Positions 8,058 through 17,117 of a stretch of DNA of 64,000 nucleotides are shown here, piece after piece. Under the pieces are notes generated by a model. It was not told where the DNA came from. It saw only the letters and a program-made list of their open reading frames with translations, and searched no databases. How positions within the stretch are numbered: position 1 is the stretch's first letter; each line of letters starts with the position of its first letter. Both the position numbers and the translations under genes were made by a program. The DNA is taken from NCBI RefSeq assembly GCF_022557175.1, contig NZ_CP092915.1, forward strand, positions 4,650,001 to 4,714,000. The letters run 5' to 3'. Source of the DNA: Mycolicibacterium sp. YH-1 (GTDB lineage Bacteria; Actinomycetota; Actinomycetes; Mycobacteriales; Mycobacteriaceae).

Positions 8058-9425
8058 GTGACGATTGATCTCGACGAGGTGACGGCTCGCCAGTCACGTC
8101 TCGAGTCCGCCGTCGCCTCCTTCGCCGAGATGCCGTGGGACGACCTGCCGACAGACGTCGTCGACTCGTTGTTGACCACCCTCGAGTCCGCGCAACGCAC
8201 TCTGCCCACACTTGGCGGCGAGCTGATCCTCCGGCTCCGCCGCGAGCCGAGGCTCAAGCGCGTCAAGCGGCTCCGCACACACCTGGCCAATCTTCTGCAC
8301 ATCTCGGCCACGGACGCCGGTGCCCGCATCGCGATGGCGGCGGACCTCGCCGGTGACCAGCCGACGCTGCCCGAAGCCGCGGCCGCCGCGCGCCACGGTC
8401 TCGTCGGCCCGGAGCACCTTCGGATCATGCGCGACACCATCGCCAAGTTGCCCGACACCGCCAGCGATGCGGATCGAGCCCGCTTCGACCTCGAGTTGAC
8501 CGGTGTCGCCGTATCCGAACGACCCGAGGTGCTCCGGAGGGACGCCGCGCTACTCCTGGCCGAATTCGACGCCACCCGAGATGATCCGGTCACCCGCGAG
8601 CGCAGCCGTGCCGCCCGCCGAGACTTCGTGCTCGGACCACAGGACGCCGACGGGATGAGTCGCGGACGGTTCTGCCTCGACCCCGAGGCGCGCGCCTACC
8701 TGGAGATCGTGCTCGCCAAACTGGGCCGTCCCGGCATGTGCAACGCCGACGACCCGATTCCCACCGTCGACGGTGACCCCGACGCGACGGCGGCTGCCGG
8801 TGACACCCGCACCACAGCGCAACGCAATCATGACGCCGTCAGGGCCGCCTTGCGCGGATTGCTGGCGTCGGGCGACCTGGGCCAGCACCGCGGCCTGCCG
8901 GTCACCGCCATAGTGACGATGACGCTGCAGGACCTCGAGTCCGCTTCGGGGCTGGCCCTGACCGGTGGCGGATCGACCGTGCCCGTGGAAGACGCCATCC
9001 GCATGGCCGCGCATGCGCACCACTACCTCTACGTCTACGACGGCACGACCGGCCGGCCGCTCTTCCTGGGTCGCTCAAAGCGACTCGCATCAGCCGACCA
9101 ACGGATCGTGCTCCACGCGATCGACCGCGGCTGCACGGTGCCCGGCTGCGACCAACCGGCCTACAACTGCGAGGTGCACCACCTCATCGAGTGGTCACCG
9201 GACGGCACCACCGACATCGACCGACTCACGCTGACCTGTCAGGACGGCAATCTGTCCGCGGGACCCACGGATGACGAATGGCAGGCGCGCCGCCGCTACG
9301 ACGTGGAGTCGCTGGGCCAAACCCTTTGGTATCCACCGAAATCCGTCGATCCTAGCCGCCAACCGAGAGCCAATCGCTTCCACCGCCGGCCCAACAGGCC
9401 GCACCCCGAGCCCGACGCCGCGTAG
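8058..9425 (+). CDS. 13E12-repeat family HNH endonuclease-like protein (DUF222)
   Basis: A 455-residue DUF222/HNH protein of the mycobacterial 13E12 family. The N-terminal two thirds are the helical DUF222 region (LGGELILRLRREPRLKRVKRLRTHL, then AAAARHGLVGPEHLRIM). The C-terminal HNH region at about residues 359-402 reads CTVPGCDQPAYNCEVHHLIEW and then LTLTCQDGN. The last His pair of classical HNH enzymes is absent, as in other 13E12 members. The start is GTG 8058, with CAGGGGG seven bases upstream. A LexA box in the promoter indicates SOS induction. These genes are multicopy and may be remnants of mobile elements; a nuclease activity is inferred, not known. It converges on the P450 gene with 25 bases between stops. 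Confidence 0.9.
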   Translation: MTIDLDEVTARQSRLESAVASFAEMPWDDLPTDVVDSLLTTLESAQRTLPTLGGELILRLRREPRLKRVKRLRTHLANLLHISATDAGARIAMAADLAGDQPTLPEAAAAARHGLVGPEHLRIMRDTIAKLPDTASDADRARFDLELTGVAVSERPEVLRRDAALLLAEFDATRDDPVTRERSRAARRDFVLGPQDADGMSRGRFCLDPEARAYLEIVLAKLGRPGMCNADDPIPTVDGDPDATAAAGDTRTTAQRNHDAVRAALRGLLASGDLGQHRGLPVTAIVTMTLQDLESASGLALTGGGSTVPVEDAIRMAAHAHHYLYVYDGTTGRPLFLGRSKRLASADQRIVLHAIDRGCTVPGCDQPAYNCEVHHLIEWSPDGTTDIDRLTLTCQDGNLSAGPTDDEWQARRRYDVESLGQTLWYPPKSVDPSRQPRANRFHRRPNRPHPEPDAA

Positions 9426-9450
9426 GTGCGGCGGCTCCGCCTGTGCGGAA

Positions 9451-10686
9451 CTAGTCCAGCTGATACCGGATCGGCAGGTGCTTGAGCCCGCCGACGAACG
9501 TGGTGGCCACGTGCGCCGCCGGTCCGGCCAGCTCGACTGACCTCAGTCGCGGTAGCAGCGCCGAGAAGAAGCTGTTGATCTCCAGCCGGGCCAGCGCTGC
9601 GCCGAGGCAGAAGTGCACGCCGTACCCGAAGGCGATGTGCTTGTTGGGATCTCGCCCGATGTCAAACTGGAAGGGGTCGGAGAACACCTCTTCATCGCGG
9701 TTACCGGACACATACGACAGCAGCACCGACTCCCCTGCCGCGATCCGCACTCCCCGAATCTCGTAGTCCCGCTGCGCGGTACGCATGAACTCCTTGACCG
9801 GGGTCGTCCAGCGGATCATCTCCTCGACTGCCAACGGCATCAGGGTCATGTCGTTGCGCAGTCGAGCCAACTGCTCGGGATACTCGAGTAGGGCCTGCAT
9901 CCCGCCGGAGATGCTGGCGCTGGACGTGTCGTGACCGGCAGCGGCGATGATGGCGTAGTACGACACGGTCTCGATATCGGACAGGGGCTCACCGTTGATC
10001 GTCGCGTTGGCGATCGTCGAGCCCAAGTCGTCGGTCGGATTCGCGCGGCGGTTGGCGGTCAACTCCGTGAAGTACTGGAACATCTCGAGCAGCGCTGTCA
10101 TCTGCTCCTCAGGGCTCTTGCCGCGTTGGAACTCCTCGTCGTCGCTGCCGAACAACTCCTGCGTCCAGCGCAGCATCGACGCGAAGTCAGTCTCGGGCAC
10201 ACCGAGCAGGGTCATGATCATGTACAGCGGGTAGTTGACCGCCACCTGTTGCACGAAATCGCACTCCGGGCCCTCGGCCATCATCTTGTCGACGAATTGT
10301 GCAGCCAGCTCGTCCGCACGATCCTTCAAGGCACGCATGGCCTTTGGCCGGAAGAAGTTCGTTCCGATCGCCCGAAAGTCGCGGTGCTGCGGGTCGTCCA
10401 TGTGGATCAGCGTCTTGATGCCCACGGCGGCCTGCTGCTCGTCACCCTCCCTGGTGACCAGAACCGGTCGCGGCGAGTTCGTGAAGACGTCGTTGGCGCG
10501 CTCGATCTCCATGATGTCGGCGTGCTTGGTGATTGCCCAGAACGGCGCGTAGTTGGGGACATCGACCCATGACACCGGCGCGTGTGCACGCAGGTGGCGC
10601 AACGCCTGATGCAGACCGGCCTCGTCGGTGTACGCCTTTGGGTCCGCCAATGCCTTTGCGGCCTCGTCCATGATGGGTGTGCTCAT
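9451..10686 (-). CDS. cytochrome P450 (first of three)
   Basis: A 411-residue soluble bacterial P450 monooxygenase. The I-helix oxygen-activation motif is AAAGHDTSSA. The ExxR region is in the ALLEYPEQLARLR to AVEEMIRW stretch. The haem loop is FGYGVHFCLGAALARLE, with Cys360 as thiolate ligand. It should need a ferredoxin and ferredoxin reductase, neither of which is in this window. The ATG at 10686 overlaps the stop of the upstream SDR as ATGA. LLM oxidoreductase, SDR and P450 therefore form one minus-strand operon behind dyad site 2. The text resembles steroid or terpenoid P450s, but I cannot assign a CYP family. Confidence 0.92.
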   Translation of the reverse strand: MSTPIMDEAAKALADPKAYTDEAGLHQALRHLRAHAPVSWVDVPNYAPFWAITKHADIMEIERANDVFTNSPRPVLVTREGDEQQAAVGIKTLIHMDDPQHRDFRAIGTNFFRPKAMRALKDRADELAAQFVDKMMAEGPECDFVQQVAVNYPLYMIMTLLGVPETDFASMLRWTQELFGSDDEEFQRGKSPEEQMTALLEMFQYFTELTANRRANPTDDLGSTIANATINGEPLSDIETVSYYAIIAAAGHDTSSASISGGMQALLEYPEQLARLRNDMTLMPLAVEEMIRWTTPVKEFMRTAQRDYEIRGVRIAAGESVLLSYVSGNRDEEVFSDPFQFDIGRDPNKHIAFGYGVHFCLGAALARLEINSFFSALLPRLRSVELAGPAAHVATTFVGGLKHLPIRYQLD

Positions 10687-11564
10687 GGTGTGGTCCCTTC
10701 TTCAGCGGGCGCGAGTCCCGTCGCGTGTTGTGCACGGTCCTCGTACTGCTGCCGCGCGCCCGGATCGAAGTCCAGGAAGACGCGGTCGCTGCCAGTGCGC
10801 CGCTGGACCCAGCGTCGCCCGCGCGGGCCGAGCATCGCGATGAGCGTCAGCGGGAGCCGGACTCCGGCGGGTACCGACACATGGGTCTTGGGTTTGTCGA
10901 GGACCTTCACGATGGCCGCGGCGATGTCCTCGGGCTCGACGGGCCGGTTGGCGGCGGCGGGTTTGGTGCCGCTGATGAGCTCGGTGTTGGTGAACGGTGG
11001 CATCACGACCGACACCTCGACACCCTGCGGCGCGACCTCGTCGGCCAGCGCGGTCGACAGTCCGACGACCGCGAACTTGGTTCCCGCGTATACGACTTGA
11101 CCTGGGACGGCCATGACTCCCGCCAGCGACGCGACGTTGATGATGTGCCCGGCGTGCCGCTTGACCATCTCGGGCAGGACGAGCTGGCAGCCAGTCAGCA
11201 CGCCATAGAGGTTCACCTCGATAGACGTCCGGATCGCCTCATCGGTCTGCGCGAGAAAATTGCCGATGGGCATCACGCCCGCATTGTTGATCAGCACGTC
11301 AACGCGGCCAGCTGATTCGCCGAAGCCGTCGCCGCGGGCCTTGTTCAGGAACGCCGCGAACGACTCGCGATCGGTCACGTCCAGCGGATGGCCACTCACC
11401 ATCCCGACGCCTGCCAGGCTCGCCACCGCCGACTCAAGACGGGCGATGTCCCGGTCGCCGATGACGACGCGGGCGCCGCGCACGAGCAGCGCCCGTGCTG
11501 TGGCATATCCGATGCCGCGTGCGGCACCGGTGATCGCGACGGTCCGGCCCTTGATGTTGTCCAC
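10683..11564 (-). CDS. short-chain dehydrogenase/reductase
   Basis: A 293-residue classical SDR that oxidises or reduces a hydroxyl/keto group with NAD(P). The Rossmann glycine motif is TGAARGIG at residues 13-20. Other motifs are DVTD, the NNAG strand, catalytic Ser in NVASLAG and the YAGTK active-site pair. The C-terminal 60 residues are extended and basic (GPRGRRWVQRR). I chose GTG 11564 because AGGAGT lies just upstream; an ATG at 11582 is also in frame. The gene starts ten bases after the LLM gene stop and overlaps the P450 start by four bases. Confidence 0.9.
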   Translation of the reverse strand: MDNIKGRTVAITGAARGIGYATARALLVRGARVVIGDRDIARLESAVASLAGVGMVSGHPLDVTDRESFAAFLNKARGDGFGESAGRVDVLINNAGVMPIGNFLAQTDEAIRTSIEVNLYGVLTGCQLVLPEMVKRHAGHIINVASLAGVMAVPGQVVYAGTKFAVVGLSTALADEVAPQGVEVSVVMPPFTNTELISGTKPAAANRPVEPEDIAAAIVKVLDKPKTHVSVPAGVRLPLTLIAMLGPRGRRWVQRRTGSDRVFLDFDPGARQQYEDRAQHATGLAPAEEGTTP

Positions 11565-11574
11565 GGCGACACTC

Positions 11575-12642
11575 CTAGCCATTCTCGGTGTTGCCACCCA
11601 ACGGTTTCGACGCGCTTCGCACGTCCTCGAGGACCGCGGTGACGGCATGCTCGGGCAGGCTTGCGGGTAATGCGGGCATAACCCGGTCGATGGCCCCCGC
11701 ACAGCGCACGATCAGCGCCTTGGCGACCTCGGGCAACGGCGCGACCACGGCGAACGTGCTCAGCACCTCGTCGTCGACGAGGTCGCCCATGGCATCCCAC
11801 TGCCCCAGCCTGGACAGGCGGTGAAGTTCGGTGTGCAGGTCACCCCAGCCGTGCAGGTCCAGCACGCCGCGATAGGCAGGGGTCGACCCGTAGAACGCGA
11901 TCTGCTTGCGGACACCGGCGGCCGCCTGCGCCATCGCGGTCTCATCCTCGCCGGTGACGACGAACACCGGACACGACACCTCGATGTCCTCACGGCTGCG
12001 TCCCGCCCGCGCCAGGCCGGCCAGCAGCGCGGGGGTGGTGACCTCGTCGGCGTAGCGCTTGGTGGTGAACGCGTGCGCGAGCAGACCATCGGCGACCTCC
12101 CCGCACATCTGCGTCATCGCCTCCCCGACGGCGGCGACGAACACGCGCGGGGTGCCGTACGGCATGGGTTCGGGAGTGAACATCGGCGTCATAAGCGTGT
12201 GGCTGTAGAAGTCGCCCTCGAAGCCGAGCCGGGTTCCGTCGTGCCAGCACGCCCATATCGCTCGGAGCGCAGCGATGAACTCGCGCATGCGCGGCACCGG
12301 ACGACTCCACGGCATGCTGAATCGCCTCTCGATGTGGGCAGCCACCTGCGAGCCGAGGCCAAGATTGAACCGGCCTCGGGAGTACGCCTGCAGATCCCAT
12401 CCGAGGTTGGCTACGGTCATCGGATTACGCGCGAAGGCCACCGCGATGCTGGTGCCGATTTCAAGGCGCGACGTGTGTTCCGCCGCGAGCAGCAGTGGAA
12501 GGAAGGGGTCGTGGTTGATCTCACCCGTCCAGCAGCCGTCATAGCCCTGCCGTTCAATGGCACTCGCGACCGCGGGGACCCGCGAGAGGTCGCTGGGGAT
12601 CCCCCTGTCGACCTTCAGTCGCGCAGCCGTGTCACTCGACAA
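11575..12642 (-). CDS. LLM-class F420-dependent oxidoreductase
   Basis: A 355-residue luciferase-like TIM-barrel oxidoreductase. The typical opening is LKVDRGIPSDLSRVPAVASAIERQGYDGCWTGEINHDPFLPLLLAAEHT, followed by IEIGTSIAVAFARNP-type text and RFNLGLGSQV. In mycobacteria this subgroup usually uses coenzyme F420. The substrate is unknown; hydride transfer to a ketone or enone is likely. The start appears to be TTG 12642, because the ATG at 12649 is out of frame; no strong ribosome site is visible. It is the first gene of the LLM-SDR-P450 operon and is divergent from the carboxyltransferase gene, sharing dyad site 2. Confidence 0.87.
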   Translation of the reverse strand: MSSDTAARLKVDRGIPSDLSRVPAVASAIERQGYDGCWTGEINHDPFLPLLLAAEHTSRLEIGTSIAVAFARNPMTVANLGWDLQAYSRGRFNLGLGSQVAAHIERRFSMPWSRPVPRMREFIAALRAIWACWHDGTRLGFEGDFYSHTLMTPMFTPEPMPYGTPRVFVAAVGEAMTQMCGEVADGLLAHAFTTKRYADEVTTPALLAGLARAGRSREDIEVSCPVFVVTGEDETAMAQAAAGVRKQIAFYGSTPAYRGVLDLHGWGDLHTELHRLSRLGQWDAMGDLVDDEVLSTFAVVAPLPEVAKALIVRCAGAIDRVMPALPASLPEHAVTAVLEDVRSASKPLGGNTENG

Positions 12643-12708
12643 CGGTCATCGCGGCGGCTCGCCCTTCGGCGCATCGCCCCTCGTCACCGCTACCCATGCG
12701 GCAGACGC

Positions 12709-12727
12709 TACAGTAAGCACTTCAGTA
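12709..12727. promoter_or_regulatory. TAC(T/G)GTA-N5 dyad, site 2
   Basis: TACAGTA-AGCAC-TTCAGTA in the 143-bp divergent region between the LLM gene (start 12642) and the carboxyltransferase gene (start 12786). It could control both directions. Confidence 0.6.
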
Positions 12728-12785
12728 TGGTCAACGACTTTGGGCTTCACCCCCCGCGTTGCAGACGTTCGAGATTGAGGACAGC

Positions 12786-14282
12786 ATGAGCAAGCCCCCG
12801 GACTGGGACGAGACTCTCGAGGATCTCGAGCAGCGCCGTCAACGCACCCTGGCAATGGGCGGGCCCGAACGCCTCGCCAAGCATCACGGCAAGGGCAAGC
12901 TCGATGCCCGCGCCAGGATCGACCGTCTGGTGGACAAGGGCTCGTTCCGAGAGATCGGCTCCCTCGTCGGCGGTGAGGTCGCCGCCGACGGCATCGTGGT
13001 CGGCTCCGGCTCGATCAACGGCTCCCCGATCATGGTGGGCGCCGAGGACTTCACCACGCTGGCGGGCAGCATCGGGCCCGGCGGTAACGCCAAGCGGTAT
13101 CGAATCGCCGAACTCGCTGTGCGGGACCGTATTCCGCTGGTGATGCTGCTCGAGGGCGCAGGATTTCGCCCCACCGGCGGCCACTACGGCCGCACCCCCA
13201 CCGATCTGCTGGCCCAAGCGAATTGCTCCGGCAAGGTGCCCACAGTCGGTGCCGTCCTCGGTCCGTCGGCCGGCCACGGCGCACTCGTCGCACCGGTGTG
13301 CGACTTCCGGATCATGAGTGCTGCGGGCGCGATCTTCACCGCCGGCCCGCCGGTGGTTCGGGAGTCCACCGGCGAGGAGATCACCAAGGAGGAACTTGGT
13401 GGCCCCACGGTCGCCCTGCCGAGCGGGGTGATCCACAACCTCGCCGACTCCGACGAGGACGTCATCGACGACATCAAGCGTTACCTGTCCTACTTCCCGC
13501 CGAGCGCATGGTCGTACCCGACCCCGCGGCCCGCCGACGAGACCACCGCGCCGCGACCGACCCCCGAGCTGCTCGACATCGTCTCGCGCGACAACAAGCG
13601 CGTGTACGACATGCGCAAGGTCCTCGACGTGGTCTTCGACGACCCGAACTGGTTCGAGGTGCAACCCAAGTACGGACGCGCCATCATCTGCGCGCTGGCC
13701 CACCTCGGCGGGCACCCGGTGGCGGTGGTCGCCAATCAACCGCAGGTGATGGCCGGTTCGATCGACGCCGATGCCGCCGACAAGGCCGCGCACTTCATCA
13801 TGGTGGCCGACTCGTTCCATCTGCCGATCGTTTTCCTGGCCGACAACCCGGGCATGATGCCGGGCAGCCGTTCGGAGCGAACCGGCGTATTACGGGCGGG
13901 CGCAAGGATGTTCGCCGCACAGACCGCGGCGACGACCCTGAAGCTCCACGTCACGCTGCGCAAGGCCTACGGTTTCGGTTCGATGGTGATGTCGCTGCTG
14001 GGCTTCGACTCACAGGTGGCGACGTACGCCTACCCCGGCGCGACGATGGGCGCCATGAGTGCGGCCGCGTTGACCCGCGCCACAAACGCCGAGGAGGATC
14101 TGAGCGCCAAGCTGCGCGATGCCGAACTCCAGGCGTCCTACCGCTCCGCCGAGAACCTCGGGTTCGATGAGCTGATCGATCCACGCGAGACCCGCGATGC
14201 CCTGCTGGCCGGCCTGCAGCGCGGCCTGTTCAGCCGACAGGTCGCCGCCGAGCCAGTGAGTCGGACGGTCATCCTGCCCTGA
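12786..14282 (+). CDS. acyl-CoA carboxylase carboxyltransferase subunit
   Basis: A 498-residue beta subunit of biotin-dependent acyl-CoA carboxylase, which transfers carboxyl from biotin to an acyl-CoA. Both crotonase-like halves are visible. The N-half has RLVDKGSFREIGSL, PLVMLLEGAGFRP and GPSAGHGALVAPVCDF. The C-half has AIICALAHLGGHPVAVVANQP, PIVFLADNPGMMPGSRSE and TLRKAYGFGSMVMSLLGFD. The start is ATG 12786, with GAGGA about five bases upstream. No biotin-carboxylase subunit is in the window, so it must pair with one encoded elsewhere or work as a decarboxylase. It is divergent from the LLM operon behind dyad site 2. Confidence 0.9.
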   Translation: MSKPPDWDETLEDLEQRRQRTLAMGGPERLAKHHGKGKLDARARIDRLVDKGSFREIGSLVGGEVAADGIVVGSGSINGSPIMVGAEDFTTLAGSIGPGGNAKRYRIAELAVRDRIPLVMLLEGAGFRPTGGHYGRTPTDLLAQANCSGKVPTVGAVLGPSAGHGALVAPVCDFRIMSAAGAIFTAGPPVVRESTGEEITKEELGGPTVALPSGVIHNLADSDEDVIDDIKRYLSYFPPSAWSYPTPRPADETTAPRPTPELLDIVSRDNKRVYDMRKVLDVVFDDPNWFEVQPKYGRAIICALAHLGGHPVAVVANQPQVMAGSIDADAADKAAHFIMVADSFHLPIVFLADNPGMMPGSRSERTGVLRAGARMFAAQTAATTLKLHVTLRKAYGFGSMVMSLLGFDSQVATYAYPGATMGAMSAAALTRATNAEEDLSAKLRDAELQASYRSAENLGFDELIDPRETRDALLAGLQRGLFSRQVAAEPVSRTVILP

Positions 14283-14320
14283 CGTCAGAACCGTGTGCCG
14301 GGCGCGACGCGATCACGGAT

Positions 14321-15556
14321 TCAGCGCAATACCCGCACCGGGACACGGGACCACCCGGCGACGTTCTGCATGCTGACGCGTTCACACCCGTCCCAGTCGA
14401 CCTCGTAGCGAGGCATGAGGTCGAGCATCTTCTCCAGGGCGATGGTGCTCTCCAACCGCGCCAGCGCCGCGCCGAGGCAGCTGTGTATGCCGTAGCCGAA
14501 CGCCACGTTCTGCGCTTCGCTGCGGTCGCGGTCAATGTCGAAGACGTCCGGGTCGGTCCACGCGTCCGGGTCGCGATTGGCCGACGCGCCCAGCAGGAAG
14601 ACAGGTGCGCCCGCCGGAATGGTGGTGCCGTGCAGGGTGACATCGGTGACCGAACGGCGCACGTTGTACTGCACGGGGGCGTCGTAGCGAAGCAGTTCCT
14701 CGATGGCGACGGGAACCTTGCTGCGGTCGGCGAGCAGCGCCTCCCACTGATCGGGGTGCTGCGCGAAGGTGACAGCGGCGCCACCGACCAGCTTCGTGAC
14801 CGTCTCCGCGCCCGCGCCGCCGAGAAGCGTGGCGAATCCGGCGATCTCGGAATCCTTTAGCTGTGTGCGGACACCGTCCTCACGGTCAACCTCGGCCGCG
14901 ATCAGCTGGCTGATCATGTCATCCTGCGGGTCGGCCCGACGCTTCTGAATGAGCTCGTAGTACATCACCCACATCTGCGCCATGGCGTCGATGCCGGCGG
15001 CGGACATGTCGATCTGGCCCGGCTCCCGGTGCAGTGACTCGTCGATCCACAGTCGGACCTGCTGCCGGTACTCGGGTGGGACACCGAGCATCTGGGTGAT
15101 GACGTCGACGGGAAAGAACACCGAGAAGTCCGCCACCACATCGAATTCCACGTTCCCCCCGCCCTTGTCCGCAGCACCCAGGAACTGCTCGATCGTCGCG
15201 GTGATCATGTCGGTGAGCGCCCCGATGGCGCGCGGGGTGAACACCTTGTTGACCAGACTGCGCATCACCCGGTGCTCGGGCGGATCGATGGAGATGATCA
15301 TCTTCACCGGCACCTTCTCACCACGGCGCACCATGCCGAGATCGACCCCGTACGCCGACGAGTACGTCTCGAAGTCCCGCAAACCCGCGGCGACATCGGC
15401 ATGCCGGCTCAGCGCGTAGAAGTCGTACTCCCTGCTGTAGTACACCGGCGCTTCCCGCCGCAGCCTCGGATAGATCGCGTGCGGGTCTCTGTAGAAGTCG
15501 GCCGAGAAGGGATCGAACACGATCTCTCCTGCCTGCCCTGGTTCCACTAGGGTCAT
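14321..15556 (-). CDS. cytochrome P450 (second of three)
   Basis: A 411-residue P450. The I-helix is LLGGAGAETVTK, with Glu where many have Asp. Other features are the RYDAPVQYNVRRSVTDV segment and the haem loop FGYGIHSCLGAALARLE with Cys360. N-terminal text (EIVFDPFSADFYRDPHAIYPRLRREAPVYY) is typical of soluble actinobacterial P450s. I chose ATG 15556, preceded by AGGAAGGGG; the frame is open much further upstream but without a better start. The gene stands alone, convergent with the carboxyltransferase gene. No ferredoxin is adjacent. Confidence 0.92.
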   Translation of the reverse strand: MTLVEPGQAGEIVFDPFSADFYRDPHAIYPRLRREAPVYYSREYDFYALSRHADVAAGLRDFETYSSAYGVDLGMVRRGEKVPVKMIISIDPPEHRVMRSLVNKVFTPRAIGALTDMITATIEQFLGAADKGGGNVEFDVVADFSVFFPVDVITQMLGVPPEYRQQVRLWIDESLHREPGQIDMSAAGIDAMAQMWVMYYELIQKRRADPQDDMISQLIAAEVDREDGVRTQLKDSEIAGFATLLGGAGAETVTKLVGGAAVTFAQHPDQWEALLADRSKVPVAIEELLRYDAPVQYNVRRSVTDVTLHGTTIPAGAPVFLLGASANRDPDAWTDPDVFDIDRDRSEAQNVAFGYGIHSCLGAALARLESTIALEKMLDLMPRYEVDWDGCERVSMQNVAGWSRVPVRVLR

Positions 15557-15661
15557 GGCGCCCCTTCCTGAAGGGCCTCCCGTTGGCCTTTCGATAAGGG
15601 CGACTATAGCGTCCCCGCACACACCGTTGCACCGTGACGCTGGGAGGAGGATCGTGAAGTC

Positions 15662-16030
15662 ATGCCAGGTTGCCCTCGGTCGTTCGTGGCAGCACTCCTG
15701 GCGGGAGGTGCCACCGCAGTGGCGATGATCGGTGCGCCGATCGCGTCTGGTGCCGGCGCGGATGCAGAGATTGCCGATCTCGAGGCACAGGGCTACAGCG
15801 TTCAGATCAACTGGCTCAATGGTTTCAACACCCAACCCCTGTCGCAGTGCACCGTGGTCGGCGTCAACAACCCCGATCACTCGGGAGCGCCGCCCGAGGT
15901 CGGCGACACCGTGTACGTGGACGTCAGGTGCCCGAATCATCCAGACGAGGGTGGCGACGTCTCCATCGGGGTCGGCGGTATCGGGGTCGGCGGGATCGGG
16001 GTCGGCGGGATCGGAGTCGGCATCGGCTGA
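15662..16030 (+). CDS. small exported protein with Gly-Ile-Gly-Val repeats
   Basis: A 122-residue protein of unknown function. Residues 1-33 look like a signal peptide (basic start, hydrophobic FVAALLAGGATAVAMIGAPIASGAGA). The mature part has two cysteines (SQCTVVGVNN and DVRCPNHP) that could form a disulphide. The tail (about residues 100-122) is an almost perfect repeat of GGIGV. The same central text, with QGYSVQINWLNG and a two-Cys arrangement, suggests a small mycobacterial exported family. AGGAGG at about 15645-15650 supports the ATG at 15662. It converges on the LLM gene at 16053. Confidence 0.75.
   Translation: MPGCPRSFVAALLAGGATAVAMIGAPIASGAGADAEIADLEAQGYSVQINWLNGFNTQPLSQCTVVGVNNPDHSGAPPEVGDTVYVDVRCPNHPDEGGDVSIGVGGIGVGGIGVGGIGVGIG
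15965..16024 (+). repeat. 15-bp tandem repeat, four copies, inside the small exported protein gene
   Basis: Unit ATCGGGGTCGGCGGG repeats four times, the last copy diverged. It encodes the GIGVG tail and is in frame, so copy-number changes would only alter tail length. Confidence 0.8.
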
Positions 16031-16052
16031 GCACCGCCACCGCGCTGAGGGC

Positions 16053-17117
16053 TCAGTCGACGGTCGCGCGGTATGCCGACACGATGGGCTCGAGTTCGTC
16101 AGGGGTGGCGCCGTGCATGATCAGGGCATCCGCCCCGTAGTCGAACTCCTTGCGGATGCGGTCCACGCACTGCTGTGCGGACCCCGTGGCCGACGGCTCG
16201 AGCCACTCGTCGGGAATGAGGGTGGCGATGTGCTCGATCTGTTCGGCGCTGGCCTTGTGGTCGATGCCGCCGCCAATGGACTGCACCACTTTGTCATCCC
16301 GGAAGCGCTGCAGGACTGCCGGATCCCAGCCGTTCGTGTTGACCAGCAGATCCCCGTAGCCCTGCAGGTAGGTGGCCAGCCGTGCGACGGTCTTCTTCAG
16401 CCGCAGCTCCTCGGGCAGATGGTCACCGACGGTTGCGAAACACGACCACACCTTGACATCGTCGGGGTTGCGGCCGGCCTGCTCGGCGGCATCCTTCACG
16501 GTCTTCACGGCGCGTTGCAGCGTCTCTGGCGTGAAGTAGGTGTGCAGGATGACATCGTCGAACTCGCGGCCGCCGAGTGCCAGGGTCTGCGGACCGAAGG
16601 CAACGATCGCCAGCCGGATGTCCTCATTGAAGTCCGGGTCGAGAAACAGCAACTGGTACTTACCGATCGGCCCGTCGTGGTTGAAGATCAGCTCCCCGTG
16701 CCAGAGCTTGCGCATCACCTGCGCGAAGTCCTCCATCTGGGCGGTGGTTACCGGCGGTACGCCGAAGGCTCCGTACATGGCGGCCACCCCGCGGCCGATT
16801 CCTAGAGTGAACCGCCCCTTCGACAACCGGTGCATTGTGGTGGCATACGATCCCGTGATGAGCGGGTGCCGGGTGTTGTGATTGGTTGCGGCGGTGGCGA
16901 TCTGCATTCGATTGGTCACCGCGCACGCCGCGCCGGTGAGCGACGACGCCTCCTTGACGTTCCACCGCTCGGAGATGAACGCGGTGCCGAAGCCCAGTTC
17001 CTCGCCGCGCCTGGCCTCGTCCATCAGCCCGGCCGGGCCCTCGCCGCCAGCCCCGGCCAACAGGTAATAGCCGAGTTCTTCGAGTACACGATCAGTCACT
17101 GCTTCACGATCTGTCAC
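16053..17117 (-). CDS. LLM-class F420-dependent oxidoreductase
   Basis: A 354-residue luciferase-like oxidoreductase. Characteristic text: DEARRGEELGFGTAFISERWNVKEASSL, IATAATNHNTRHPL, RFTLGIGRGVA and GREFDDVILHTYFTPE. It probably transfers hydride from reduced F420 to an unknown substrate. GTG 17117 overlaps the upstream stop as GTGA, so translation is coupled to the SnoaL-like gene; a longer start at 17144 is possible. It is the last gene of a three-gene minus-strand operon (kinase-like, SnoaL-like, LLM). Confidence 0.88.
   Translation of the reverse strand: MTDREAVTDRVLEELGYYLLAGAGGEGPAGLMDEARRGEELGFGTAFISERWNVKEASSLTGAACAVTNRMQIATAATNHNTRHPLITGSYATTMHRLSKGRFTLGIGRGVAAMYGAFGVPPVTTAQMEDFAQVMRKLWHGELIFNHDGPIGKYQLLFLDPDFNEDIRLAIVAFGPQTLALGGREFDDVILHTYFTPETLQRAVKTVKDAAEQAGRNPDDVKVWSCFATVGDHLPEELRLKKTVARLATYLQGYGDLLVNTNGWDPAVLQRFRDDKVVQSIGGGIDHKASAEQIEHIATLIPDEWLEPSATGSAQQCVDRIRKEFDYGADALIMHGATPDELEPIVSAYRATVD

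Noticed and set aside
12747..13820. Long open frame of 357 codons on the minus strand opposite the carboxyltransferase gene
   Set aside because: It is a high-GC shadow: the plus-strand protein has complete family motifs, and the antisense product is Arg/Gly/His-rich without recognisable domains. The same applies to 21844-22956 (-), 26782-28005 (-) and 46371-47621 (+).
15590..15608. Dyad-like sequence TTCGATA-AGGGC-GACTATA before the second P450
   Set aside because: It is in the right place but deviates from the consensus in both arms at several positions. I do not count it among the regulon sites without a matrix score.
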